From Cellulosimicrobium terreum (GTDB lineage Bacteria > Actinomycetota > Actinomycetes > Actinomycetales > Cellulomonadaceae): 64,000 nucleotides of DNA. The notes below the pieces were generated by a model. The model saw only the letters and a program-made list of their open reading frames with translations. It ran no database searches and was not told the origin of the DNA. Every line of letters starts with the position of its first letter. The first letter of the stretch is position 1. The DNA lies in contig JACYFD010000006.1 in assembly GCA_014803435.1 (NCBI GenBank), positions 301,715-365,714 of the forward strand, written 5' to 3'. Both the position numbers and the translations under genes were made by a program. Shown piece after piece: positions 45,265-55,497 of this stretch.

Positions 45265-45621
45265 GTGGTCCTTCCCCTCCTGCTCGTCGTCGTCGCGGCG
45301 TGCGTCGCGCTCGCGGGCTGGGCCGTCGTCTTCGTGGTCCGCGACCGTGCGGTGGTCCTGCGCCAGCTGTGGGGCGCGGCCGTGGTCGAGGGGCTCGTCG
45401 TCGTGCAGATGGTCGTGGTGGGCGTCCTCGGGGTGTCCGGCACCGCGCCGACGGACCCCGTGCTGCTGTGGGGATACCTCGTGACCACCCTGTTCATCCT
45501 CCCGCTCGCCGCGCTCTGGGCGTTCGCGGAGCGCACCCGGTGGAGCTCGGTCGTGCTCGCCGTCGCGGCGCTCACGGTCGCGTTCCTCGAGTGGCGTGCG
45601 TGGCAGATCTGGAACGCGTGA
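45265..45621 (+). CDS. Small integral membrane protein
   Basis: 118 aa with about four helices: VVLPLLLVVVAACVALAGWA, VVEGLVVVQMVVVGVLGV, LLWGYLVTTLFILPLAALWA and SSVVLAVAALTVAFLEW. GTG 45265 lies 6 bases after TACGCT (45253-45258), so it is probably leaderless. The stop overlaps a possible GTG start of the next gene; both encode four-helix proteins and lead into pyrD, forming one unit. I recognise no family. Confidence 0.8.
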   Translation: MVLPLLLVVVAACVALAGWAVVFVVRDRAVVLRQLWGAAVVEGLVVVQMVVVGVLGVSGTAPTDPVLLWGYLVTTLFILPLAALWAFAERTRWSSVVLAVAALTVAFLEWRAWQIWNA

Positions 45622-45629
45622 GGAACGCC

Positions 45630-46136
45630 ATGACCGAACCTGGCGACGGGACGACCGTCGAACCGCCCCGGCGACCTGCCTCCGCCGGCCCCCGCGGGCG
45701 GCGCACGGGAACCGGCTTCGGCCGGGTCCTCGTCGCCGTGTACGGGATCTTCGCGCTCGCGGCCACGGCCCGCGCGGGCGTGCAGCTCCTGCGCGACTGG
45801 CACGAGGCTCCGCTCGCCTACGCGTTGTCCGCGCTCGCCGCCGCCGTCTACGTCGTCGCGACGGTCGCGCTCGCGCTCGGGGGCCCGCGGGCGCGCCGCG
45901 TCGCCTGGGCGGCGGTCGGGGTCGAGCTGGTCGGCGTCCTCGCCGTCGGCACGTTCTCCCTCGTCGATCCCGAGGCGTTCCCGCGCGCCACCGTGTGGTC
46001 CGACTTCGGCAGCGGCTACGGGTACGTCCCGCTCGTCCTGCCGTTCGTCGGGCTGTGGTGGCTCTGGCGCACGCGTCCCGGCCCCCGCGCCGACCTCTCC
46101 ACCGAACCTGCCCCCGACCCGAAGGGCGTCGCATGA
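45630..46136 (+). CDS. Four-helix membrane protein
   Basis: 168 aa. A polar N-terminus with Arg and Pro precedes helices at FGRVLVAVYGIFALAATARA, ALSALAAAVYVVATVALAL, VAWAAVGVELVGVLAVGTF and YVPLVLPFVGLWWLW, then a charged tail. ATG 45630 is chosen because GAGG lies 7 bases upstream; a GTG at 45618 overlapping the previous gene is possible. The stop overlaps the pyrD ATG (ATGA). The pattern resembles small integral membrane proteins of actinobacteria found next to pyrD; role unknown. Confidence 0.8.
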   Translation: MTEPGDGTTVEPPRRPASAGPRGRRTGTGFGRVLVAVYGIFALAATARAGVQLLRDWHEAPLAYALSALAAAVYVVATVALALGGPRARRVAWAAVGVELVGVLAVGTFSLVDPEAFPRATVWSDFGSGYGYVPLVLPFVGLWWLWRTRPGPRADLSTEPAPDPKGVA

Positions 46137-47245
46137 ACCGCCGGTCCCCGTTGCTGTACTCGCTCCTGTTCGACGCGGTCTTCAAGGGCATGGACCCGGA
46201 GCGGGCGCACGAGGTCGCCTTCGACCTCATCGCACGCACGGGCCGGGTCCCGGTGCTGCGCGACGTCGTGCAGGGCGCGCTCGCGCCCTACCTCGGTCGC
46301 GGTGCGGGTGGTCCCGGGAGCGTGGAGGTGCTCGGGCGCGTGTTCCCCGCGCCGCTCGGGCTCGCCGGCGGGTTCGACAAGAACGCGCGCGCCGTGCGCG
46401 GGCTGACGATGCTCGGGTTCGGCTTCGTGGAGATCGGCACGGTCACCGCGCACGCACAGCCGGGCAACGACAAGCCGCGGATGTGGCGCGAGCTCGACGT
46501 GCGGGGCGTGCGCAACCGCATGGGGTTCAACAACGAGGGTGCGGCGGCCGCCGCGCGCCGCCTCGAGGAGCTGCGCTCGACGCCCGCCGGCCGCGCGGTC
46601 GTCGTCGGCGCGAACATCGGCAAGACCAAGGTCACGCCCGCCGCCGAGGCGGCCGACGACTACGCGACGAGCGCGGGGCTGCTGGCACCGTTCGCCGACT
46701 ACCTGGTCGTCAACGTCTCGTCGCCGAACACGCCCGGCCTGCGGGACCTGCAGGAGGTGGCCTCGCTGCGGCCGATCCTCGTCGCGGTCCGCGAGGCGGC
46801 CGACGCCGCGACGAGCGCCGCCGGGGTCGCTCAGGTGCCGCTGCTCGTCAAGATCGCCCCCGACCTCGCCGACGACGACGTCGACGCCGTGGCCGCGCTC
46901 GTCTCCGAGCTCGACCTCGACGGCGTGGTCGCCGTGAACACGACCATCGGGCACGACCGAGGACCTGGTGGCCTGTCCGGACCGCCGCTGCGCGCCCGCG
47001 GGCACGCGGTCGTGGCCCGGCTGCGCGAGCGGCTCGGTCCGGACCGCGCGATCATCGGTGTCGGCGGGATCACCTCGGCCGACGACGCGCGGGACTACCT
47101 GCGCGCCGGCGCGGACCTGGTCCAGGGCTACACGGCCTTCGCCTACGAGGGTCCGCTGTGGGCGGCGCGCGTCAACCGCGCGCTCGTGCGTCATCCCGAG
47201 CCAGGCCCCCACGTGCGGGGCTCGGCCCGGCAGGCCGTCCGATGA
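46133..47245 (+). CDS. pyrD: Quinone-dependent dihydroorotate dehydrogenase (class 2)
   Basis: 370-aa flavoenzyme of pyrimidine synthesis, oxidising dihydroorotate with electrons passed to quinone at the membrane. The class 2 N-terminal extension ([18 protein letters not shown]) is present. Motifs: [62 protein letters not shown] with the catalytic serine, and [23 protein letters not shown] 46133 overlaps the previous stop. No other pyr gene is nearby. It is coupled by overlap to a small protein downstream. Confidence 0.96.
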   Translation: MNRRSPLLYSLLFDAVFKGMDPERAHEVAFDLIARTGRVPVLRDVVQGALAPYLGRGAGGPGSVEVLGRVFPAPLGLAGGFDKNARAVRGLTMLGFGFVEIGTVTAHAQPGNDKPRMWRELDVRGVRNRMGFNNEGAAAAARRLEELRSTPAGRAVVVGANIGKTKVTPAAEAADDYATSAGLLAPFADYLVVNVSSPNTPGLRDLQEVASLRPILVAVREAADAATSAAGVAQVPLLVKIAPDLADDDVDAVAALVSELDLDGVVAVNTTIGHDRGPGGLSGPPLRARGHAVVARLRERLGPDRAIIGVGGITSADDARDYLRAGADLVQGYTAFAYEGPLWAARVNRALVRHPEPGPHVRGSARQAVR

Positions 47246-47451
47246 TCCGGCCGCAGTGGGTCTGGGAGCTCACCGACGCCGACGGGCGCGTGATCGAGGA
47301 GCCCGCGACCCCGGTGTTCACGACGCAGTTCGACGCCGAGCAGTGGCTCGGCGAGACCTGGCGCTCGCTCGCCGCCTCGGGCGCCACCGCCGCGCGGCTC
47401 CTGCACGACGGGACGCAGGCGACGGCCGCGATCGAGCTCCGGGCCGGCTGA
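47242..47451 (+). CDS. Small conserved protein downstream of pyrD
   Basis: 69 aa: RPQWVWELTDADGRVIEEP, then FTTQFDAEQWLGETWRSLA and ARLLHDGTQATAAIEL. It is soluble and acidic with conserved tryptophans, and resembles small actinobacterial proteins of unknown function. The ATG overlaps the pyrD stop (ATGA), and codon use is like pyrD, so it is very likely translated. Convergent with the MocR gene 30 bp away. Confidence 0.75.
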   Translation: MIRPQWVWELTDADGRVIEEPATPVFTTQFDAEQWLGETWRSLAASGATAARLLHDGTQATAAIELRAG

Positions 47452-47481
47452 GCCACCCGTCCGTGCGCGCCGCGCCGTCGG

Positions 47482-48990
47482 TCAGCCGGCGACGCGACGC
47501 CACGCGGCCGCGAGGAGCGGCACCGCGCGCTCGAGGTCCCCGGGCGACCGGGAGAACGTGAGCCGCAGCCGGTCGTGCGCGGAGCCGTCCGGGGTGAAGG
47601 TCGGGCCCGCGTTGACGAGGACACCCTCGGCGGCGGCGGACGCGGCGAAGGCCTGCGCGACCGGCGCGTCGAGCCCGACCCACAGGGACAGCCCGCCTGC
47701 AGGCGCGGGAACGTGCCACGCGGGCAGGGCGTCGGCGAGGAGTCCGACGAGCAGGTCCCGCTGGGCGCGGAGCATGCGCCGCCGCTCGGCGAGCACGGTG
47801 ACCCGCTCCTCGAGCAGCTCGACGACCGCGAGCTGCTCGAGCACCGGCGTCGCGATGTCCGCGGACTGGCGCGTGCGCGTGAGGCGCGCCACCAGGTCGG
47901 GATGGGCGCGGACCCAGCCGACCCGGAGCCCGCCCCAGAACGACTTGGACGCGGACCCGACCGTCACCAGGTACGGCGAGGTGCCGTCCCCGGCGAGCGG
48001 CGGCGCGACGTCGGCCGGGTCGTCGGGCGTCGTGTCCAGCGACAGGTCGGTCAGGGTCTCGTCGCCGACGACCGTCACACGGTGGCGCGCCGCGGCGTCG
48101 CGCACCCCGGCGCGCTCGTCGGGCGTCAGCGTGTAGCCGGTCGGGTTGTGGAAGTCCGGCACGAGGTAGACCAGACGGGGCGAGACCTGCCGCAGGGTCG
48201 ACTCGAAGAGCTCGACGTCGAACCCCGGGGCGCCCACGGTGCCGCCGCGGCCCACGGGGAACGCGACGAGGCGCGCCCCCGCACGGCGCAGCGACTCCAT
48301 CGCGTGGTAGTACGTCGGCGACTGGACGACGGCCCGGTCGCCGTTCCCGAGGAGCGTCGTGGCGAGCGTCGTGATGGCGTGCTGGCCGCCCGTGGTGACG
48401 AGGATCTCGTCCGGTGAGGTGGGCGTGCCGCGCGCGGTGAACCGGGCGGCGACCGCCTCGCGCAGGACGGCGAGCCCTTGCGGCTCGTACCCGCCGTCCG
48501 CGAGGTAGGCGGGCAGTCGTTCGAGCGCCCGTCCGTAGGCGGCGTGCAGGCTCGACGGCGCGGCGGACGTCGCCTGCGAGAGGTCGGCGAGGTCGAGGGG
48601 TGCGACGTTCGTCGCGGTGAGGGCGGGCGCCGGCGCGTCACCACCGGACGCCTGGCCGGTGGCCCGGCGTCGACCGCCCCGCGGCAGGACCACGAGGGTG
48701 CCCGCGCCCGTGCGCGACCGCGCGAAGCCGAGCTCGCGCAGCCGCCGGTAGGCGGCGGCCGTCGTGGTCCGCGAGACCCCGAGGGCGGTGGCCAGGTCCC
48801 GCTCGGAGGGCAGTCTCGTGTGCGGCGCGAGCGTGCCCGCGAGGACCGCGGCCCGCAGGGCGTCCGCGAGGGCGGCGTAGGCCGGGCCGCGGGCGTGCCA
48901 ACGGCCGAGGAGGCGGACCGTAGCCGCGGGGGAGAGGTGGCGGTGGACGGTGACGTCAGCGACGTCGACCGCACCGGGGGGCGCTGTCAC
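47482..48990 (-). CDS. MocR/YczR-type transcriptional regulator (GntR HTH + aminotransferase fold)
   Basis: 502 aa from GTG 48990. The N-terminal winged helix has LPSERDLATALGVSRTTTAA; the rest is a class I aminotransferase-like domain with the PLP lysine in GSASKSFWGGLRVGW and the aspartate region LVYLVPDFHNPTG. MocR proteins use PLP as effector rather than for catalysis. It diverges from a YczE-type membrane protein gene, the pairing described for YczR-YczE. The 9-bp inverted repeat at 49005-49035 lies between them and probably is its operator. A second in-frame start at 49053 lies inside that repeat region and is less likely. Confidence 0.9.
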   Translation of the reverse strand: MTAPPGAVDVADVTVHRHLSPAATVRLLGRWHARGPAYAALADALRAAVLAGTLAPHTRLPSERDLATALGVSRTTTAAAYRRLRELGFARSRTGAGTLVVLPRGGRRRATGQASGGDAPAPALTATNVAPLDLADLSQATSAAPSSLHAAYGRALERLPAYLADGGYEPQGLAVLREAVAARFTARGTPTSPDEILVTTGGQHAITTLATTLLGNGDRAVVQSPTYYHAMESLRRAGARLVAFPVGRGGTVGAPGFDVELFESTLRQVSPRLVYLVPDFHNPTGYTLTPDERAGVRDAAARHRVTVVGDETLTDLSLDTTPDDPADVAPPLAGDGTSPYLVTVGSASKSFWGGLRVGWVRAHPDLVARLTRTRQSADIATPVLEQLAVVELLEERVTVLAERRRMLRAQRDLLVGLLADALPAWHVPAPAGGLSLWVGLDAPVAQAFAASAAAEGVLVNAGPTFTPDGSAHDRLRLTFSRSPGDLERAVPLLAAAWRRVAG

Positions 48991-49004
48991 GTGGCCACTC
49001 TCTC

Positions 49005-49035
49005 GCGATTGGCTATGGAAGTCGAGGCCAATCGC
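49005..49035. promoter_or_regulatory. Putative MocR operator
   Basis: GCGATTGGC (49005-49013) and GCCAATCGC (49027-49035) form a perfect 9-bp inverted repeat with a 13-bp spacer. Arm centres are two helical turns apart (22 bp). It is 15 bp from the regulator start and 16 bp from the yczE-type start. Confidence 0.75.
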
Positions 49036-49051
49036 ATCCAGGATGGCAGCC

Positions 49052-49738
49052 ATGTCCCCCTTCCGCCGTGCGCCTCAGCTCGTCCTCGGTCTCCTCGCCT
49101 ACTCGCTGTCGATGGCGATGCTCCTGCACGCGGGTCAGGGCGGGATGCCGTGGGACGTGCTGCACCAGGGGATCGTCCTCCGGACCGGACTGCCGTTCGG
49201 GGCGGTCGTCGGTGGGCTGAGCCTGCTCGCCCTCCTCGCCTGGATCCCGCTCCGACAGCGGCCCGGTATCGGGACGGTGGCGAACGTCGTGGTCATCACG
49301 GCGACGATCGACCCGGCCATCGCGCTCGTGACCCGGTTGCTCCCCGACCCGGGCGTCGCGACGAGCATCGGCCTCGCGGTCGGCGGGATCGTGCTCAACG
49401 GCCTCGCCACCGCCGCGTACCTCGGCGTGCGGCTCGGCCCGGGCCCGCGCGACGGGCTCATGACGGGCCTCGTCGCACGGACGGGCCGGTCGGTGCGGCT
49501 CGTGCGCACGACCATCGAGGTGGTGCTCGTCGTCGTGGGCTGGGCGCTGGGAGGGACGCTCGGCTGGGCGACGCTCGCCTACGCGGTCGCGGTGGGGCCG
49601 ATCGTCCAGGTGTCGGCGCGCTGGTTCGCGCCGCGCGCGGTGACCACCTCGGCCACGACCAGCCCGATGCCGCGCGCGCCGTCGGGCTCCCTGGCTCCCG
49701 GCGGGCCGACGGAGGCATGCCCGACGCCCGCCCGGTGA
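49052..49738 (+). CDS. YczE/YyaS-type membrane protein
   Basis: 228 aa, five or so helices: QLVLGLLAYSLSMAMLLHA, FGAVVGGLSLLALLAWIPL, VANVVVITATIDPAIALVT, IGLAVGGIVLNGLATAAYL and TIEVVLVVVGWALGGTLGW. Conserved family residues include MPWDVLHQG and LGPGPRDGLMTGL. ATG 49052 has AGGA about 8 bases upstream; ATG 49043 is in frame. Its partner is the divergent MocR regulator. The cargo or role is unknown; proposals for YczE include a helper for exported or post-translational processes. The C-terminal tail is Pro/Ser-rich. Confidence 0.88.
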   Translation: MSPFRRAPQLVLGLLAYSLSMAMLLHAGQGGMPWDVLHQGIVLRTGLPFGAVVGGLSLLALLAWIPLRQRPGIGTVANVVVITATIDPAIALVTRLLPDPGVATSIGLAVGGIVLNGLATAAYLGVRLGPGPRDGLMTGLVARTGRSVRLVRTTIEVVLVVVGWALGGTLGWATLAYAVAVGPIVQVSARWFAPRAVTTSATTSPMPRAPSGSLAPGGPTEACPTPAR

Positions 49739-49747
49739 GACGACGAC

Positions 49748-49780
49748 GCGCGGGGCACCCGGGAAGCGGGTGCCCCGCGC
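49748..49780. terminator. Bidirectional hairpin terminator
   Basis: A perfect 14-bp stem (49748-49761 with 49767-49780) and a 5-base loop, GGAAG, between the convergent yczE-type and aldo/keto reductase genes. Confidence 0.85.
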
Positions 49781-49808
49781 GTCGCGCGGTACGGAGGTCG
49801 AGCAGGCG

Positions 49809-50822
49809 TCAGGACGGACGCTTGCTCGGCGCGGTCTGCGTCGTCATGCTCGGGTCGCGCACGACGACGTCGCCCAGGGTGTCGTCGATGCGGGCCAGGA
49901 GCTCGGCCGGGATGGTGACGCCGGCGGCCTTGACGTTCTCCGCGACCTGCTCGGGGCGCGAGGCGCCGACGAGGGCGGCGGCGACGTTGTCGTTCTGCAG
50001 GACCCAGGCGATCGCGAGCTGCGCCATGGACAGGTCGAGCTCGTCCGCCACGGGCTTGAGCGACTGGACGCGCGTCAGTACGTCGTCGGTCATGAACCGG
50101 CCGATGCCGCCCTTGCCCGCCTTGGCGTCCGCGGCCCGCGAGCCCGCCGGTGCGTCCTGTCCCGGCAGGTACTTGCCGGACAGCACGCCCTGTGCCATGG
50201 GCGACCAGACGATCTGCGACAGCCCGAGCTCGCGCGAGGCGGGCACGACCTCGTCCTCGATGACGCGCCACAGCATCGAGTACTGCGGCTGGGACGAGAT
50301 GAGCTGGAAGCCGAGGTCCTTCGCGAGGGCGTGGCCGGCGCGGATCTGGTCCGCGGTCCACTCGGAGACGCCGATGTACAGCGCCTTGCCCTGGCGGACG
50401 ATGTCGGCGAACGCCTGCATGGTCTCTTCGAGCGGCGTCTCGGTGTCGAACCGGTGCGCCTGGTACAGGTCGACGTAGTCGGTGCCGAGGCGCTGCAGGG
50501 AGCCGTTGATCGACTCCATGATGTGCTTGCGCGACAGCCCGGAGTCGTTGGGGCCGGCGGGGCCGGTCGGCCAGTAGACCTTGGTGAAGATCTCGAGCGA
50601 CTCGCGTCGCTGACCCTTCAGCGCGTCGCCGAGGACCTGCTCGGCCTTCGTGTTCGCGTAGACGTCCGCGGTGTCGAACGAGGTGATGCCGGCGTCGAGG
50701 GCGGCGTGGACGCACGCGGTGGCGACGTCGTTCTCGACCTGGGAGCCGTGGGTGAGCCAGTTGCCGTAGGTGATCTCGGAGATCTTGAGACCGGAGTTGC
50801 CGAGGTAGCGATATGAGGGCAT
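49809..50822 (-). CDS. Aldo/keto reductase, Kv-beta-like
   Basis: 337-aa NADPH-dependent reductase. The tetrad is recognisable: Asp and Tyr in FDTADVYANTKAE, Lys in IFTKVYWPTGP and His in YQAHRFDTETPLEE. The cofactor end shows VWSPMAQGVLSGKY and AALVGASRPEQVAENV. Similarity to potassium-channel beta-subunit-type AKRs is stronger than to the xylose reductase group. ATG 50822 follows TAGGGT (50829-50834, minus strand) by 6 bases. It stands as a single gene between a terminator and the DUF3043 gene, so its substrate cannot be inferred. Confidence 0.92.
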   Translation of the reverse strand: MPSYRYLGNSGLKISEITYGNWLTHGSQVENDVATACVHAALDAGITSFDTADVYANTKAEQVLGDALKGQRRESLEIFTKVYWPTGPAGPNDSGLSRKHIMESINGSLQRLGTDYVDLYQAHRFDTETPLEETMQAFADIVRQGKALYIGVSEWTADQIRAGHALAKDLGFQLISSQPQYSMLWRVIEDEVVPASRELGLSQIVWSPMAQGVLSGKYLPGQDAPAGSRAADAKAGKGGIGRFMTDDVLTRVQSLKPVADELDLSMAQLAIAWVLQNDNVAAALVGASRPEQVAENVKAAGVTIPAELLARIDDTLGDVVVRDPSMTTQTAPSKRPS

Positions 50823-50841
50823 GTCTTCACCCTACGACGCC

Positions 50842-51456
50842 CTACTCGGGGTACGTGCCGTGCTTCTTGTGGGTCGGCTTCGGCATGCGTGCGCGGCGCA
50901 GCTGGAACGCGCGCATCACGGCGTACATGACCGTGCCCTTGGGCACCTCGCCGAACTTCGTGCGGATCCGCTTGCGCAGGCCACGCCACATGAGGAAGGC
51001 GTCGACGATGGTCAGGAGCACGATCCCGTACAGCACGACCACGGCGAGCGTGGCGAGCTCGGGCATCTGCGCCGTGAGCATGGTCACGACGATGAAGACG
51101 AGGGCGATGGGGAGGAAGTACTCCCCGAGGTTCCACCGGGCGTCCACGTAGTCGCGGACGTACCGCTTGACCGGACCCTTGTCGCGCGGGGGCAGGTAGC
51201 GCTCGTCGCCCGTCTGCATCGCGCGGTACTGGCGGTCGCGGGCCTCGCGCTGCTTCTCCTTGGCCGACTTCGCGGCGGCGCGACGGTCGTTCGGGACGAG
51301 CGGGCGCTTGTTCGCCGCCTCGGAGACCTTGCGCTTGGGCGTCGGACGACCCTTGGTCGTCGCGCCCGCACGCTCGATGTCGGCCGCCGACTCGACCGGG
51401 TCGGGGGTCGTCGGGGTCACGGGCGCGTCGGAGTCGGACCTGTTGCGGGAGAACAC
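50842..51456 (-). CDS. DUF3043 membrane protein
   Basis: 204 aa. A charged N-terminal half (KGRPTPKRKVSEAANKRP, AAAKSAKEKQREARDRQYRA) precedes two helices (YFLPIALVFIVVTMLTAQMP and LATLAVVVLYGIVLLTIVDA), and a basic C-terminus ends KPTHKKHGTYPE. Actinobacterial family of unknown function. GTG 51456 follows TACCCT (51463-51468, minus strand) by 6 bases. It diverges from the dipeptidase gene; both -10 boxes lie in the 97-bp gap. Confidence 0.92.
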   Translation of the reverse strand: MFSRNRSDSDAPVTPTTPDPVESAADIERAGATTKGRPTPKRKVSEAANKRPLVPNDRRAAAKSAKEKQREARDRQYRAMQTGDERYLPPRDKGPVKRYVRDYVDARWNLGEYFLPIALVFIVVTMLTAQMPELATLAVVVLYGIVLLTIVDAFLMWRGLRKRIRTKFGEVPKGTVMYAVMRAFQLRRARMPKPTHKKHGTYPE

Positions 51457-51469
51457 CCCACCAGGGTAG

Positions 51470-52951
<1,482 letters not shown>

Positions 52952-52980
52952 CCTCCGCGTCCGCGCCTACGCGACGGCGG

Positions 52981-53799
52981 TCAGTCGCGGGGCAGGCTCG
53001 CGCGCAGCTCCGCGGCGTCGGCGAGCGCGGGCCCGACGTCGGTGCGCGCGCCCTCGTCGATCGTCTCCGCGACCGCGTCGAGCTCGTCCAGGGCCGCGCG
53101 CGCCGCCGGGCGGTCGTCGGTCCGGACCGCCAGCTCGGCGAGGTAGGCGAGCGCTCGCGCGCGCTCCTGCGCCGTGGCGTCGTCGCCGGAGCGACGCAGC
53201 GCACCCTCGAGCAGCCGGCGCGCCTGTGCCGGGTCCCCGTGGGAGTCGGCCTGGACCACGGCGTCGTCGATCGCGCGTGCGACCTTGCCCGTCGGGCGGG
53301 CGCCGTACGCTTGGCGGCCGGAGTCGTCGGTCGGCCCGGTCGGGTCGACCGAGCCAGACCGGCCGCCCGGGCCGTGTCCCGTGGTGTCGACGGCGGTCGG
53401 CCGGCGCATGACGCGGATCCAGTTGCCGGCGGGGTCGACCAGGCTGAAGCCGGTCAGGCCGCCCGCGTTGGCCCGACGGCGCGGGCGGGTGATCCGGGGG
53501 AACCCCGTGAGCGGCAGCTTCCCGTAGGTGGCCCGCAGCCCTGCCGCGAACGCGTCGAACACGGGCTCGGTGTCGTCGACGACCGCGATGCACGTGCTGT
53601 AGCTGTCCTCCGGCGCGATGCCGTCCATCCCGAAGTAGTGGAGGTCGAACCCGCCGCGTCGCAGCGAGACGTACGGGTTCGGGCGGAGCTGGCGATACGT
53701 CACCTCGAACCCGAGCGCGACCCAGAAGTCCCGCACCGCGTCGATGTCGGGGCAGGGGAGCGCGGGCACCATGGTGGCGTCGAACGGGTTCGTTCCCAT
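52981..53799 (-). CDS. VOC-fold protein with C-terminal helical repeat domain
   Basis: 272 aa. Residues 8-135 form a glyoxalase/bleomycin-resistance-like domain (VPALPCPDIDAVRDFWVALG, DLHYFGMDGIAPEDSYST, GFSLVDPAGNWIRVMRRP). A Gly/Thr/Asp linker leads to a helical C-terminus (about 165-270) with TPR-like repeats: RAIDDAVVQADSHGDPAQAR, AQERARALAYLAELAVRTDD, RAALDELDAVAETIDEG. ATG 53799 has no strong SD. The role is unknown; VOC proteins bind metals or small ligands. It runs toward the dipeptidase with 29 bp between the stops. Confidence 0.8.
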   Translation of the reverse strand: MGTNPFDATMVPALPCPDIDAVRDFWVALGFEVTYRQLRPNPYVSLRRGGFDLHYFGMDGIAPEDSYSTCIAVVDDTEPVFDAFAAGLRATYGKLPLTGFPRITRPRRRANAGGLTGFSLVDPAGNWIRVMRRPTAVDTTGHGPGGRSGSVDPTGPTDDSGRQAYGARPTGKVARAIDDAVVQADSHGDPAQARRLLEGALRRSGDDATAQERARALAYLAELAVRTDDRPAARAALDELDAVAETIDEGARTDVGPALADAAELRASLPRD

Positions 53800-53841
53800 C
53801 CGTCCATCGAACCATCTCGACGCCTCGCGGCGGTCGCGCGG

Positions 53842-54375
53842 TCAGACCGTGCGGTGCGCCACGTCCATCGCGCGGGCCCAGGCCGCGACGTCGGCGGGGA
53901 CGTCGGGGGAGGGAACGTCCCCGCCGAGCAGCCCGACCACGGCCGGCGCGGGCACGCGTTCGCCGGAGCCGCGGGCGAGGAACCGGCCCGCGACGAGACC
54001 CCGCGCGCACAGGTCGCCGCGACGTGCGAAGGCCTGCTCGAGGTAGATCACGCGCTCGTCCCAGCCGAGGACGCGCGTGGTGATGTCGAACCGGTCCCAC
54101 AGCTGCAGGGACCGGCGGTACTTCATCGTCGACGCCGCGACGACCGGGTACCACCCCGCGTCCTTGAGGAGCGCGAAACCGCCGAGGTCGGCGATGAGGT
54201 TGCTGCGGGCGACGTCCATCATCTGCAGGTACACGCCGTTGTTGACGTGGAGGTAGAGGTCGAGGTCGCCCGGGTGCACGCGCATGCGCGTCACGGAGGC
54301 GTCGAGGACGCCCCGTCCCGGGACGGCCTTGCGCGGCATGGTGCTGGCAGCGAGGAGCTGGATCTGACGGGTCAC
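53842..54375 (-). CDS. Hotdog-fold acyl-CoA thioesterase-like protein (4HBT)
   Basis: 177 aa. The hotdog motif LDLYLHVNNGVYLQMMDVARSN contains the Asp and Asn typical of 4HBT_2 proteins. Further conserved segments are VVAASTMKYRRSLQLWDRF and VIYLEQAFARRGDLCARG. Such proteins hydrolyse fatty acyl-CoA or aromatic acyl-CoA. GTG 54375 follows TAGCCT (54382-54387, minus strand) by 6 bases. It lies between the VOC gene and the divergent DUF3817 gene. Confidence 0.85.
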   Translation of the reverse strand: MTRQIQLLAASTMPRKAVPGRGVLDASVTRMRVHPGDLDLYLHVNNGVYLQMMDVARSNLIADLGGFALLKDAGWYPVVAASTMKYRRSLQLWDRFDITTRVLGWDERVIYLEQAFARRGDLCARGLVAGRFLARGSGERVPAPAVVGLLGGDVPSPDVPADVAAWARAMDVAHRTV

Positions 54376-54452
54376 CGTCGCAGGCTACTGTCTCGCACCT
54401 GCGGTATCAGGTATCCGCTGCCCGTCCGGGCCCGTGTGCGAGGATGCGGCCC

Positions 54453-54836
54453 GTGACGACGACGAGCACCACACCTCGACCCACCGGCACACCCGACACC
54501 GGAGCGACGGCCCGGCACCCGTGGCCCGTCCGCGCGTTCCGCGTGGTCGCGATCGCCGAGGCCTTCTCCTGGGCGGGACTGCTCGTGGGGATGTACCTCA
54601 AGTGGGTCGCGGGCACGACCGAGCGCGGCGTCGAGATCTTCGGACCCGTCCACGGCGGCCTCGTCGTCGTCTACGTCGCGCTCGCGCTGCTCGTCGCGGT
54701 GCGCCTGCGCTGGTCGCTCTGGACGACGTTCCTCGCCCTGGCGGCGACCGTGCCGCCGTTCTGCACGATCGTGCTCGACGTGTGGGCGCACCGGACCGGC
54801 CGGTACGCGCCGAGGACCACGCCCGCCGCTGCCTGA
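54453..54836 (+). CDS. DUF3817 membrane protein
   Basis: 127 aa with three or so helices: FRVVAIAEAFSWAGLLVGMY, GPVHGGLVVVYVALALLVAV and TTFLALAATVPPFCTIVLDV. GPVHG and ERGVEIFGP are family signatures. GTG 54453 is chosen because GAGGAT lies 7 bases upstream (a leaderless-like or SD-like element); ATG 54444 is in frame. The family is widespread in actinobacteria, often with unknown role. It converges on the DJ-1/PfpI gene. Confidence 0.88.
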   Translation: MTTTSTTPRPTGTPDTGATARHPWPVRAFRVVAIAEAFSWAGLLVGMYLKWVAGTTERGVEIFGPVHGGLVVVYVALALLVAVRLRWSLWTTFLALAATVPPFCTIVLDVWAHRTGRYAPRTTPAAA

Positions 54837-54845
54837 CGCACCCGG

Positions 54846-55445
54846 TCAGACCGGCGGGTCCGGGTCGTACTGGATCGCCCGCCGCACGGCGCGCGCGACG
54901 TCGACGCTCTCGAGCCGCGCCACGAGGTGCAGCGCCATGTCGATCCCTGCCGACACGCCGGCGGACGTCACCACGTCGCCGTCGTCGACGAACCGCGCCT
55001 CCGTGTCGACCACGACGGTCGGGTCGATCTGCGCGAGCTCGTCGTAGTGCGCCCAGTGGGTCGTCGCCGGCCGACCGGCCAGCAGGCCCGCGGCGGCGAG
55101 CACGAGCGACCCGGTGCACACGCCCGCGACGATCGGGGTCTGCGCCCGCACCGCGCGCAACCACTCGAGGTGCACGCGGTCGGCAAGAAGGGTGCGGGTG
55201 CCCCAGCCGCCGGGGTAGACGAGCAGGTGCAGCGGACCGACGTCGTCGGCCGACCGGTCCGGCACGAGCCGCAGCCCTTTCGCGAGCCGCACGCCGGCAC
55301 CGTCCCACGAGAACGTCGAGACGTGCGGCTTGATCGCGGAGTGCTCCGCCCACGCGGCCAGGACCTCGAACGGGCCCGCGACGTCGAGCTCCTCCGCCTC
55401 GTCGAAGACGAAGATCCCGACGTTCATGCCGTTGCCGGTGCTCAT
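54846..55445 (-). CDS. DJ-1/PfpI family protein
   Basis: 199 aa from ATG 55445, which has the strong SD GGAGGTG about 7 bases upstream. The nucleophile-elbow cysteine is in VAGVCTGSLVLAAAGLLAG, followed by PATTHWAHYDEL with the histidine. LLVYPGGWGTRTLL is also family-typical. It resembles isonitrile hydratase-type and AraC-linked members. Function uncertain; possibilities include a glyoxalase or amidase-type activity. It lies 52 bp downstream of nadA on the same strand. Confidence 0.88.
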   Translation of the reverse strand: MSTGNGMNVGIFVFDEAEELDVAGPFEVLAAWAEHSAIKPHVSTFSWDGAGVRLAKGLRLVPDRSADDVGPLHLLVYPGGWGTRTLLADRVHLEWLRAVRAQTPIVAGVCTGSLVLAAAGLLAGRPATTHWAHYDELAQIDPTVVVDTEARFVDDGDVVTSAGVSAGIDMALHLVARLESVDVARAVRRAIQYDPDPPV

Positions 55446-55497
55446 GGCACCCACCTCCGTGTGCCGTCCTGTCCCGACGGCGTCGATCTCCTCGCCG

